Position numbers and translations under genes: made by a program. The notes below the pieces were generated by a model that was given only the letters and a program-made list of their open reading frames with translations, made no database searches and had not been told where the DNA came from. A stretch of DNA of 64,000 nt from Bifidobacterium dentium JCM 1195 = DSM 20436 (GTDB taxonomy: Bacteria > Actinomycetota > Actinomycetes > Actinomycetales > Bifidobacteriaceae): NCBI RefSeq assembly GCF_001042595.1, contig NZ_AP012326.1, positions 1,798,001-1,862,000 of the forward strand. The letters run 5' to 3'. This document shows, in pieces, positions 8,598 through 17,028 of the stretch (its first letter is position 1; each line of letters opens with the position of its first letter).

Positions 8598-9866
8598 ATG
8601 ACCATACAGTCTGAAGAACCCATGAACGACCGCAAACTGATTCTCGACGTGGACACCGGCATCGACGATGCCTTGGCTTTGGCGTATCTTGCGACTTTCG
8701 ATGATGTCAACCTGCTCGGCGTAGTTGGCACATACGGCAATGTCGCGATGGGAAAGGCCGTTCGCAATACGCAGTATGTGCTGGAGCGGTTGGGGCTCCG
8801 GCACATTCCAGTGATGCGCGGATCGTCGCATCCATCTTGGGCTGCATCATTCATTCCTGACGCCGGCTGTGCGCAGTTCCACGGCACGGACGGATTGGGA
8901 GGATTCGGGCCAGACGCTTCCGCACTTGCCGGAATGTCCGATTCTGGCGAAACGGACATTCCGGCCACTTCCGCACCCACCTGCGTGTCCGATTCGGCCG
9001 AATCGGACATGTGCAGGCTGATTTCCGTCGGCGGCTATGACGTGCATGACCCGCACGCGAATCCTGCCGCTGACTCGTTTTCACTTACCTTCTCCTCCCC
9101 TGGTGCCGCAAACGTCCCTTGCTCCCCTGTCCTGTCGGAAGGCGTGCGTTTCATCATTGACACGGTCCGCCGATATGGCCGTAACGTCACGGTGGTGGCC
9201 ACCGGCCCACTAACCGATGTCGATATGGCTCTTACCGCAGCACCGGACATCGCCGGCAGACTGCGACTGGTGATGATGGGCGGCACACTCACCCAGGAAG
9301 GCAACTGTTGGGATCTGACCGCCGAAACGAACATCATCCAAGATCCCGAAGCAGCGGACCGTGTGTTCCATTCCGGCGCGGATATCACCATGATCGGTTT
9401 GGATGTAACGCACCAGTGTCTGCTGGGCGGCATGGCCACTCGACGTTGGAGGGAGACTGCAGACCTGCGGGCGCACGCCAGGCTGGATCCATCGGCATCC
9501 TTGGAAGGCGTTGCATGCTCACATCGCTTATCCGACCCAGGCACGCTGCGATTCCTTGCCGATATCGCTGACTTTTCCATCGCCGCCAATCTCAGGGCCG
9601 ACGCACGCCTCTTTTCCGCAGGCATGCCACTGCATGATCCGCTCGCCGCAGCCGTCGCCGTCGATTCGACGTTGGTCCGCTGCCTTGACCTGCCGATGAA
9701 GGTCGAAACGAAAACGGGTGACTTCCACGGTACGCGCGGCCGTACCGTCGGCGATCCGGAGGGTCTGATCAATCCGCAGGCGCCCCGCATCCATGTCGCA
9801 TTGCATGTCGATGCCGAACGCTTCGTAGATGAATTCGCGAACCGTATCGACGGCATCCGGCGTTAG
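8598..9866 (+). CDS. Inosine-uridine preferring nucleoside hydrolase family, with an unusual insert
   Basis: The calcium-binding signature DVDTGIDDALAL sits at residues 17-28 and the C-terminal half matches ribonucleoside hydrolases, which split nucleosides into base and ribose. The protein is 422 residues, about 100 more than usual. The excess lies around residues 105-178, rich in Ser, Asp and Ala, and encoded by DNA with two strong palindromes (8928-9009). The ATG at 8598 is preceded by TACAGT at 8586-8591, so the mRNA could be leaderless; ATG 8622 is the alternative start. A role in nucleoside salvage is inferred from the family. Confidence 0.85.
   Translation: MTIQSEEPMNDRKLILDVDTGIDDALALAYLATFDDVNLLGVVGTYGNVAMGKAVRNTQYVLERLGLRHIPVMRGSSHPSWAASFIPDAGCAQFHGTDGLGGFGPDASALAGMSDSGETDIPATSAPTCVSDSAESDMCRLISVGGYDVHDPHANPAADSFSLTFSSPGAANVPCSPVLSEGVRFIIDTVRRYGRNVTVVATGPLTDVDMALTAAPDIAGRLRLVMMGGTLTQEGNCWDLTAETNIIQDPEAADRVFHSGADITMIGLDVTHQCLLGGMATRRWRETADLRAHARLDPSASLEGVACSHRLSDPGTLRFLADIADFSIAANLRADARLFSAGMPLHDPLAAAVAVDSTLVRCLDLPMKVETKTGDFHGTRGRTVGDPEGLINPQAPRIHVALHVDAERFVDEFANRIDGIRR
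8928..9009. repeat. Two palindromes inside the nucleoside hydrolase gene
   Basis: The first is a 38-base hairpin (8928-8965) with 13-bp perfect outer arms GCCGGAATGTCCG/CGGACATTCCGGC. The second is a perfect 24-bp palindrome (8986-9009) whose half-site is TGTCCGATTCGG. Both share TGTCCGATTC and are in frame with the surrounding gene. Confidence 0.75.
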
Positions 9867-9887
9867 TCGGGCTGTACCGGCACGGCA

Positions 9888-10007
9888 CTTGGTGGTTCGT
9901 TCGGACGAAATTTGGAAGATGGTGGTTTGTTCGGACGAAATCAGCCCGGATTTCGTCCGAACAAACCACCAATTCCGTAGAAACGTCTGAACACACCACC
10001 ATCAGCC
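9888..10007. repeat. Hairpin repeat, copy A
   Basis: Intergenic element with a 22-bp perfect stem (9921-9942 with 9949-9970) and a 6-nt loop AGCCCG. It is preceded by a further direct copy of the arm (TGGTTCGTTCGGACGAAAT, 9893-9911). A diverged copy lies on the other side of the next gene, at 11069-11173. It separates two convergent genes and could act as a two-way terminator. Confidence 0.75.
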
Positions 10008-10011
10008 ATAA

Positions 10012-10986
10012 TTAGCCGCACGATTCCCGCCTTGGCACACGCGCACTCTCCAATCGCCGCGTCAGGGTTCGAGCATCGTCCAAATCCGTGTAATACATAC
10101 GAATCATGTCCACGCCTTGCTTGCCCAAACACCGCTGCCGATCGCGCTCTTCATCGACAACCTGCCTAATCGTGCGTCCCGAGGTCATCGACGGATCCAC
10201 ATATTTTCGTACTCCATCAAATTCCCCGGCGATCAGCGTGCCGTCCTCGCGTTTCCACAGGAAATCCACCCTATGCATATGACCGTGACGATTCGAGCAG
10301 GGAAACTCAGCCTGAATCCAATGCACAGGAAATCCTAACTCATCCAATACCGCACGGCATTCCGATTCTCCGCCGTTCTCGCTGCCACCATTGCCCTTGG
10401 CGATTACGGAGCGAATGCGTTCCCTGCCGCGCAGCATCGGAAGAGCATCCGCATACGCCAGCAACGACTCGATTGTGATTCTTCCCTGACGCAACGCGGA
10501 ATCAATCGGTGCCAACGCGTAGCGAAACGGCATCATCGCGGCGCAATCGACAAGCGTGCGCTGGATTGACGTCACATGCACGCCGTCAATGACTACGGCA
10601 TCGGGATCATTGAGAACGTGATACCGCACGTTCGCCTGGCTTTTAGAACGACGGCACCGATCCACTGCGACATGAATCGGATACAGCTGCCGGTATGAGC
10701 ATTCCAAACCGTGCATGACCGCCGCACTTGCCCCGCAGAACAACCATTGTTCATGCCATTGCCCCAGCGAACGGATGACATGTCGCAACCGTTCATGCTG
10801 GTCAAGACGCTCCCAATACTCCTTGACCGCATATAGACCGCGATATACCCGCACAATACTGCCTTGCTTGACACGTCGCGAAACCACCTTGACATCCGTA
10901 TCCCAGAACGGACGCATGCAACGTCGCTCCTGCTGCGCCTTCGCAATCAGGAGATTCAAAGAACAGTGCGCTTCTTTTTCACCCAT
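10012..10986 (-). CDS. AbiEi-like / DUF559-type protein of unknown function
   Basis: 324 residues, cytoplasmic. The N-terminal 100 residues (RVYRGLYAV, then GASAAVMHGLE) resemble the winged-helix AbiEi antitoxin domain. The C-terminus (FLWKREDGTLIAGEFDGVRKY) resembles the DUF559/Vsr-like fold found in many actinobacterial orphan proteins. No AbiEii-type toxin gene is next to it, so it looks like a stand-alone member. The ATG at 10986 lacks a ribosome site but has TAGACT six bases upstream, consistent with a leaderless mRNA. It is bracketed by two copies of the hairpin repeat, suggesting that gene and repeats arrived or moved together. Confidence 0.6.
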   Translation of the reverse strand: MGEKEAHCSLNLLIAKAQQERRCMRPFWDTDVKVVSRRVKQGSIVRVYRGLYAVKEYWERLDQHERLRHVIRSLGQWHEQWLFCGASAAVMHGLECSYRQLYPIHVAVDRCRRSKSQANVRYHVLNDPDAVVIDGVHVTSIQRTLVDCAAMMPFRYALAPIDSALRQGRITIESLLAYADALPMLRGRERIRSVIAKGNGGSENGGESECRAVLDELGFPVHWIQAEFPCSNRHGHMHRVDFLWKREDGTLIAGEFDGVRKYVDPSMTSGRTIRQVVDEERDRQRCLGKQGVDMIRMYYTDLDDARTLTRRLESARVPRRESCG

Positions 10987-11068
10987 TTGCGCAGTCTAAA
11001 CGACCTGACCATGTCAAGACAAGTTGACGGTGCGGTCGGAAGGGCCGGGCTAAGGCACACGTGTGCGG

Positions 11069-11173
11069 CTCATTCGGACGAAATCAGGGAATTGGTGGCT
11101 CGTTTGGACGAAATCGGCCCTAATTTCGTCCAAACGGGCCACCAATTTCACGGAAACGTCCGATTGAACCGCC
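11069..11173. repeat. Hairpin repeat, copy B
   Basis: Diverged copy of the element at 9888-10007. The stem of about 25 bp (11090-11114 with 11123-11147) has one T/G mismatch that would be a wobble pair in RNA. The shared order of blocks is CGGACGAAAT, TTGGTGG, GGACGAAATC, GCCC, ATTTCGTCC, CCACCAATT and GAAACGTC. It lies between the AbiEi-like gene start and the 3' end of uppS. Confidence 0.75.
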
Positions 11174-11211
11174 AAGAATGCCCGGCAGATTCCAAAACGC
11201 TTGGTGAAATC

Positions 11212-12003
11212 CTACTTCTTAACCCCACCGAACCGGCGGTCACGGTCAACATAGTGGCTGATGGAACGCCACAACACCTCACGGCCGCAGTCGGGGAAGA
11301 GCTCCGGCACGAAGTCGAGTTCGGCGTAGGCGGCCTCCCACGGCAGGAAGTTGGAGGTGCGCTGTTCGCCGGAAGTACGGATCACCAGATCGCAATCCGG
11401 AATGTCCGGATTGTACAGGTGATCGGCAATCATCTTTTCGGTCACACGGTCGCCGGAAATCCTGCCGTCACGCACCTCACGCGCGATGGCTGCGCAGGCG
11501 TCGGCGATTTCGGCACGGCCTCCATAATTCAGGCAGAACACCACATCGATGGTCTTGTTGTTCTTGGTGCGCTCCTGCGCCACCTCAAGTTCGTCGATGA
11601 CGGACTTCCACAGTTTCGGGCGGCGACCGGACCAGCGCACGCGTACGCCCCACTCGTCCATCTGCGCCACACGACGGTGGATGATGTCACGCGAGAAGCC
11701 CATGAGGAAGCGCACCTCCTGAGGCGAGCGCTTCCAGTTCTCAGTGGAGAACGTGTACAGCGACAAGTAGCGTACGCCCGCCTCGATGGCACCGGCAATG
11801 GTGTCGAATACCACCGGTTCGGCGGCCTGATGGCCGTCGGTGCGGATCAATCCGCGCTGCTGCGCCCAACGACCGTTGCCGTCCATGATTACGCCCACAT
11901 GGCGCGGTACCTTGTTCTTCGGGAAATCGGGAATAATCGACGGATCGGAAAAAGGAGCCGCCGGAATGTCAAGCGACTTGTAGTCCACGTTCTCAAAAGC
12001 CAT
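11212..12003 (-). CDS. uppS: Undecaprenyl diphosphate synthase (cis-prenyltransferase)
   Basis: 263 residues. It makes undecaprenyl diphosphate, the lipid carrier for peptidoglycan and surface polysaccharides, from isopentenyl and farnesyl diphosphate at the cytoplasmic membrane face. The signature MDGNGRWA contains the catalytic Asp41; FSTENWKRS and the C-terminal RTSGEQRTSNFLPW complete the family pattern. The ATG at 12003 begins five bases after the recO stop. A longer upstream reading frame overlaps recO and is rejected. It ends the minus-strand run that also holds dxr and ispG. Confidence 0.95.
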   Translation of the reverse strand: MAFENVDYKSLDIPAAPFSDPSIIPDFPKNKVPRHVGVIMDGNGRWAQQRGLIRTDGHQAAEPVVFDTIAGAIEAGVRYLSLYTFSTENWKRSPQEVRFLMGFSRDIIHRRVAQMDEWGVRVRWSGRRPKLWKSVIDELEVAQERTKNNKTIDVVFCLNYGGRAEIADACAAIAREVRDGRISGDRVTEKMIADHLYNPDIPDCDLVIRTSGEQRTSNFLPWEAAYAELDFVPELFPDCGREVLWRSISHYVDRDRRFGGVKK

Positions 12004-12008
12004 ACCCG

Positions 12009-12737
12009 CTAATCTAGCAAGCGCAGCGAACGAATCGGCCGCTCCAGATAGTACTCGCCCCATTTTTCCACCAATTGGCGGGTTTCGGCGGTCAGTGGTG
12101 CCGTATCCAACTCTCCCCAATCGCCGTCGACCAGCGCCTGCATCTGGCAGAGTGTGTTCCAAGGAATCAGCGTGGATTCCGGAGTGTGGTCGGCGGAGCA
12201 CATCACGCCACCGGCTGGAATCGAAAAATACCAGGTCCTTCCGGCATCGATCGGATCTCCGCAGACCACGCAGGCACGCAAGCGCGGAGTCCATCCTGCA
12301 AGTGCCAATGCCCGCATCACATAGGAGTCTCCGATCGCATTCGAATCATGCGCATGTTTGGCAAGCGCATTCAACGCACCCAACACCAGCCGGTACTGCA
12401 TCGTCATACGCTCGTGTTCGCCGGCCACGAGTTTGTCGGCGGTTTCGGCGATCACATTGGCTGCGGCATAGGCGCCATAGTCGGCGCAGATCGGTCCGGC
12501 ATAGGCGGAAATCGATTCGGCCTGTGAGATCACATCAAGGGAGCGGCCTTCGGCTACCAGCACATCCACACGCATGAACGGTTCCAGACGCCCGCCGAAC
12601 CGTGATTTGGTACGGCGCACACCTTTGGCAACGGCACGGATCTTGCCGTGGTCGCGCGTCAACAAGGTGATGATGCGATCGGCTTCACCGAGTTTTGCCG
12701 TGCGCAGCACGACTCCTTCGTCCTGATACAACGGCAT
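12009..12737 (-). CDS. recO: DNA repair protein RecO
   Basis: 242 residues. RecO loads RecA on gapped DNA with RecF and RecR. The N-terminal OB-fold begins YQDEGVVLRTAKLGEADRI, and the C-terminal part has the zinc-finger cysteines CVVCG ... CSADH. The ATG at 12737 has a strong AGGAGG site 8 bases upstream; an in-frame GTG nine bases earlier is too close to that site. It is adjacent to uppS, a pairing common in actinobacteria. Confidence 0.95.
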   Translation of the reverse strand: MPLYQDEGVVLRTAKLGEADRIITLLTRDHGKIRAVAKGVRRTKSRFGGRLEPFMRVDVLVAEGRSLDVISQAESISAYAGPICADYGAYAAANVIAETADKLVAGEHERMTMQYRLVLGALNALAKHAHDSNAIGDSYVMRALALAGWTPRLRACVVCGDPIDAGRTWYFSIPAGGVMCSADHTPESTLIPWNTLCQMQALVDGDWGELDTAPLTAETRQLVEKWGEYYLERPIRSLRLLD

Positions 12738-12798
12738 GATGTGCACCTCCTTTCCGGATAATCGCCCTGCGTTGTCTTTTCCGGCCCCAGCGGATATC

Positions 12799-14502
12799 TC
12801 AGTAGATGAACAGTCCCCAGAAGGCGAAGACCAGCAGCACGTCCAGCATGGCGATAGCCGTCAGCCAGAACAATATGCGACCGAATCGTGTGGAGGCAAG
12901 CACCGGCTGCCGGCCGGAGACTATTTCCCTGATGGCGCCTTGACGTGGAGGCCATTGCGCAAGACCTCGACTGCCCGCCACTTCGATCAGTCTCATGAAC
13001 ACACGCGACCACGCCCAGACCACGGCCACGCAGACAATCTGGATGACGGGCCAACTCCAATACATCATGCCCGGATCCTCGGCTGGCGCACTGCCCCATG
13101 CCAATTTGACCACGCCCATGATCACTTCGCCCAGGCCCGCGAAGAACAATACCAATGTGGCCATGGTGGCGATGGTCAGCGTGACCAGCGCATTGCCGAA
13201 ACCATGAGCGAACCCTAGGCGGTAACGACGCCGATGTGCGCGCGCCCAAATCTTACGGATCAACACCGCCAGCCATACCACCGCAATCGCCAGCAGCAAC
13301 AACAGCATGCTGACATGCAATACGACCAGATAGATGGTCAGGCCTCGATTCGCCTTCAACTCGAGCGGTACCGCAATCGACTGGTACAGTTCGGCTCCGG
13401 CAACGCGTTCACTGGTCTGTGTCAGACCTTCCGTCGTGCCGACGGCCCAACTGATCACATCATTGACATAATCGTCGGCGAACGGCGTGCCGGTGTTCGC
13501 CTCGTCCCCCAGGCGCAACACATGATTGGCGATCGGGTAGCTGCGTACGGTCACGTCCCAGTTGCCGGCCTTGTGCGCCATATCCACGATTTTTTCGGTG
13601 CCTTCGACCTGTGCGGTCATCACATCCTTGGTACCGTAGGCCACCAGCGTCGGTATCGAATAGGCCTGCGGCACCAGCGTCTCGATATCGAAATTGGTCA
13701 GTCCGAACAGTTCCGGATCGATGTTGAAGACGCGACGCACGATCGACTGGTAGCCGTCATGCGCGCCAACCAGCGCGAAATCCTGCGCGGCGAGAAATCC
13801 CAACGAATGTCGTGGCGAGTAGACCATGGGGCTGAGGAGCACCTGAAACGCTACGTCATGATCCTGCTGCAGCAGATATGAGGAGATCCATGTGCTTTCG
13901 GAAGTCGCATAAATGCCGACCTTCGTCTCGCTGACATTGTCGAGGGAGCGCAGATATGTGATGACCTGATCGTAGATGGCGACCGATCCCGGATAATCAC
14001 GAGTCGCATCATTGGTGGACCACACCGGCTTGTCGAGCACGGCTGTGACGAAGCCAGCGGAGGACAGATCGTAGGCGATGTCGCCGAAGGAATTGTCGCA
14101 GGTTCCGTACCCGGCTCCGTGCATGAAAACTACGCCGGGCCGATTGCCGCCGGCGCCTTTCGGTTCACGGATGAGCACTTTGATTTTTTGGATTTCCCCA
14201 GTGGATGGCTGTTTCGCGTCGATGGTGATGTAGCGTTGACTCACCTCATAGTCGCCCTGTTGGGTGACGGCCTTGCCGGTCGTGTCGTCGAAGGTGATTG
14301 CAGTATCGGACGCCAGTGTTTCGATGGTCTGTCCGGTCGGTTCGTAATTCCACGTGGTCGCGGTCAGATTCGAGATGGAAACCAGAACACCCAGCAGAAT
14401 AATGAAGATGGGCAGGCTTACCATCAACCGTCTGCCGCGCGACCATGCCCGCGCCGGGCGAGCGGTTTGAAGCTGACGTTCCTGATGTGACACGCCGTTC
14501 AT
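12799..14502 (-). CDS. Membrane-anchored alpha/beta hydrolase, function unknown
   Basis: 567 residues. One membrane segment near residues 29-47 is followed by an external alpha/beta-hydrolase domain with the oxyanion-hole motif HGAGYG and a probable nucleophile Ser in YATSEST. The C-terminal third has four to five more membrane segments (VSMLLLLLAIAVVWLAVL; LVTLTIATMATLVLFF). The nucleophile elbow departs from GxSxG, so the catalytic call is tentative. The ATG at 14502 was chosen because it directly precedes the hydrophobic N-terminus; the longer upstream frame runs through ispG. It sits between ispG and recO-uppS on the same strand, so a lipid or envelope substrate is plausible but unproven. 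Confidence 0.75.
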   Translation of the reverse strand: MNGVSHQERQLQTARPARAWSRGRRLMVSLPIFIILLGVLVSISNLTATTWNYEPTGQTIETLASDTAITFDDTTGKAVTQQGDYEVSQRYITIDAKQPSTGEIQKIKVLIREPKGAGGNRPGVVFMHGAGYGTCDNSFGDIAYDLSSAGFVTAVLDKPVWSTNDATRDYPGSVAIYDQVITYLRSLDNVSETKVGIYATSESTWISSYLLQQDHDVAFQVLLSPMVYSPRHSLGFLAAQDFALVGAHDGYQSIVRRVFNIDPELFGLTNFDIETLVPQAYSIPTLVAYGTKDVMTAQVEGTEKIVDMAHKAGNWDVTVRSYPIANHVLRLGDEANTGTPFADDYVNDVISWAVGTTEGLTQTSERVAGAELYQSIAVPLELKANRGLTIYLVVLHVSMLLLLLAIAVVWLAVLIRKIWARAHRRRYRLGFAHGFGNALVTLTIATMATLVLFFAGLGEVIMGVVKLAWGSAPAEDPGMMYWSWPVIQIVCVAVVWAWSRVFMRLIEVAGSRGLAQWPPRQGAIREIVSGRQPVLASTRFGRILFWLTAIAMLDVLLVFAFWGLFIY

Positions 14503-14528
14503 TCTACCGACTCCGGCTGAGATGACCT

Positions 14529-15722
14529 TCAGTGCGTAACGGGTACGACCACCGGTCCGGTGGCGTTGACCGGCACCTGACCGTCGCTTTCCATCTGTGC
14601 GGCGATATCCTGCGCCTTGGTGAGCAGGGTTTCGACGATCTGGTCTTCCGGCACGGTCTGGATGACTTTGCCTTTGATGAAAATCTGTCCCTTGCCATTG
14701 CCTGAGGCCACGCCCAGATCGGCTTCGCGAGCTTCGCCGGGGCCGTTGACGATGCAGCCCATTACGGCCACGCGAATCGGCGCGGTGATATCCTTCAGCC
14801 CCTCGGTCACGGCATTGGCGAGCTGTATCACATCGACCTGCGAACGGCCGCAACTCGGGCAGGAAATGATGTCGAATTTGCGTTGCCGCAGTCCCATGTA
14901 TTCGAGCAGCTTGCAGCCGACCTTCACTTCCTCGACCGGCGGAGCGGACAATGACACACGAATCGTGTCGCCGATACCCTCCGCCAGCAACGCGCCGAAC
15001 GCGAGACACGACTTGATGGTGCCCTGCCATGCCGGACCTGCCTCGGTGACGCCGAGGTGCAACGGCCAGTCGCCTTTGGAGGCAAGCAGACGGTAGGTTT
15101 CGACCATGGTAATCACATCATGGTGTTTTACGGAGATCTTGAAGTCATGGAAGCCGACGTCCTCGAACATGTGGGCTTCTTTCATGGCGGAGGCGACGAG
15201 CGCTTCCGGGGTCGGACCGCCGTATTTGGCGTACAGTTCCTTGTCTAGCGATCCTGCGTTCACGCCGATGCGCAGGGAGATGCCCGCATCGGTGGCCGCC
15301 TTGCAGATGGAGGGACCGACTTCGTCGAATTTGCGGATATTGCCCGGATTCACACGTACCGCGGCACAGCCGGCATCGATGGCCTGAAACACGTATTTGC
15401 TTTGAAAGTGAATGTCGGCGATGATCGGAATCGGCGATTTCCTTACGATTTCCGGCAAAGCGTCGGCATCATCCTGGCTGGGCACGGCCACACGCACGAT
15501 GTCGCAACCGGCCGCGGTCAGTTCAGCGATCTGCTGCAGGGTCGCGGGAACATCGGCTGTGAGCGTATTGGTCATGGACTGCACGGAGATCGGCGCTCCA
15601 CCGCCGACAGGCACCGGCCCCACCATGATACGGCGGGATTCGCGGCGCGGGTGCAGCGGACTTTCGCTGATGGCGGCTTCACCGGTCTTGCGGAACGGCT
15701 TTTCGATTTCTGGCATCGTCAA
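14529..15722 (-). CDS. ispG: 4-hydroxy-3-methylbut-2-enyl diphosphate synthase (GcpE)
   Basis: 397 residues. It converts methylerythritol cyclodiphosphate to HMBPP, the penultimate step of the MEP isoprenoid pathway. The N-terminal TIM barrel begins [20 protein letters not shown]. The C-terminal 4Fe-4S domain has its three cysteines in SCPSCGRSQ and GCIVNGPGE. It is 60 bases downstream of dxr on the same strand, so two MEP-pathway enzymes and UppS are encoded in one run. Confidence 0.97.
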   Translation of the reverse strand: MTMPEIEKPFRKTGEAAISESPLHPRRESRRIMVGPVPVGGGAPISVQSMTNTLTADVPATLQQIAELTAAGCDIVRVAVPSQDDADALPEIVRKSPIPIIADIHFQSKYVFQAIDAGCAAVRVNPGNIRKFDEVGPSICKAATDAGISLRIGVNAGSLDKELYAKYGGPTPEALVASAMKEAHMFEDVGFHDFKISVKHHDVITMVETYRLLASKGDWPLHLGVTEAGPAWQGTIKSCLAFGALLAEGIGDTIRVSLSAPPVEEVKVGCKLLEYMGLRQRKFDIISCPSCGRSQVDVIQLANAVTEGLKDITAPIRVAVMGCIVNGPGEAREADLGVASGNGKGQIFIKGKVIQTVPEDQIVETLLTKAQDIAAQMESDGQVPVNATGPVVVPVTH

Positions 15723-15782
15723 TAATCCTTGTAAGTCAAAGCATCGTCGGCGGAGCCAACGAAACCACTACTGAGCAAACCA

Positions 15783-16961
15783 CTACTTATTTATCAGTTC
15801 GTCGGCACGACGGCGAGCTTCATGTTCGAGTTGGCTCATTTCCTCCACGGATGCGAACAGCGGATTGCCTCGCATTTCACAGTCCATGTCGTCAAGCACC
15901 TCTTTGACGGTATCGACGATGCCAAGGTACGGTAGACGATGCTCCAGGAAGGCATGCACAGCCTGTTCGTTGGCCGCGTTCAGTACCGCGGTATGCTTTT
16001 CGGACGCCTCAAGGCAGTGGCGTGCAAGGTTTACGGCCGGGAACGCCTCATCATCAAGCGGTTCGAAGGTCCATGTGGCAGCCTTCGTCCAATCACAGGC
16101 CGCAGCGACATCGCCAAGTCGTTCCGGAGCGGAGAGTCCCAACGCGATCGGCAGCCTCATGTCCGGCGGCGAAGCCTGCGCAATGGTGGCGCCATCACGG
16201 AACTCGACCATCGAATGCACGATGGACTGCGGGTGCACGGTCACCTCGATGCGGCTTGGCGGCACGTCGAACAATCGGCTCGCCTCAATCACTTCCAAGC
16301 CCTTGTTCATCAACGTGGACGAGTTGATGGTTACGACCGGCCCCATATGCCAAGTCGGATGGTTCAATGCCTGCTCGGGCGTGATGTCGATCATTTGATT
16401 GCGCGTCCAACCGCGGAACGGACCGCCGGATGCGGTTACGACCAGTTTGGACACCTCGCCATGCGTGCCGGAACGCAGCGACTGCCAGATGGCGGAATGT
16501 TCGGAATCGACCGGGTTGATCTGCTGCGCACGAACCTGCGCGTCGAACAGCAGGTGACCGCCGGCCACCACGGATTCCTTGTTCGCCAATGCAAGCTGGG
16601 AGCCGGATCGCAGCGCCGCAATGGACGGCTCAAGACCAATCGAACCGGTAATGCCGTTGAGTACCACATCGGCACCGGAACCGGCCATATTCACCACGGC
16701 TTCGGGTCCGGCGGTCACTTCGACATGTGCAGCTCCCGCCTGTGCCAGAGCATCACGCAACGGTTGCACGGCATGCTCGTCGAACACGGCCACGCTTGAA
16801 ACGTGAAACTGCGCGGCCTGCCGGGCAAGCAGGTCCACATGCGCACCGCCGGCCGCCAAACCGACCACGTCGAAGCGATCGGGATGGCGTGAGATGACGT
16901 CGAGGCCCTGCGTGCCGATAGAACCGGTGGATCCAAGAATTACGACTGTTGAAGTCTGCAT
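15783..16961 (-). CDS. dxr: 1-deoxy-D-xylulose 5-phosphate reductoisomerase
   Basis: 392 residues. This is the first committed MEP-pathway enzyme and uses NADPH and a divalent metal. Visible motifs are the nucleotide-binding GSTGSIGTQGLDV at residues 10-22, ANKESVVAGG, the metal-binding DSEHSA and SGGPFRG. The length is normal for the family. It is the first gene of the dxr-ispG-hydrolase-recO-uppS run. Confidence 0.97.
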   Translation of the reverse strand: MQTSTVVILGSTGSIGTQGLDVISRHPDRFDVVGLAAGGAHVDLLARQAAQFHVSSVAVFDEHAVQPLRDALAQAGAAHVEVTAGPEAVVNMAGSGADVVLNGITGSIGLEPSIAALRSGSQLALANKESVVAGGHLLFDAQVRAQQINPVDSEHSAIWQSLRSGTHGEVSKLVVTASGGPFRGWTRNQMIDITPEQALNHPTWHMGPVVTINSSTLMNKGLEVIEASRLFDVPPSRIEVTVHPQSIVHSMVEFRDGATIAQASPPDMRLPIALGLSAPERLGDVAAACDWTKAATWTFEPLDDEAFPAVNLARHCLEASEKHTAVLNAANEQAVHAFLEHRLPYLGIVDTVKEVLDDMDCEMRGNPLFASVEEMSQLEHEARRRADELINK

Positions 16962-17028
16962 AAGCTATGCGTTTTCTCCAGTGTTGATAGATGCGACAAT
17001 CCGATGATCGACCGACGACAGTTGCCGA

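Noticed and set aside
12004..12294. Upstream extension of uppS
   Set aside because: It overlaps recO completely and has no conserved sequence before the ATG at 12003.
14503..15030. N-terminal extension of the membrane hydrolase
   Set aside because: It lies inside ispG in another frame.
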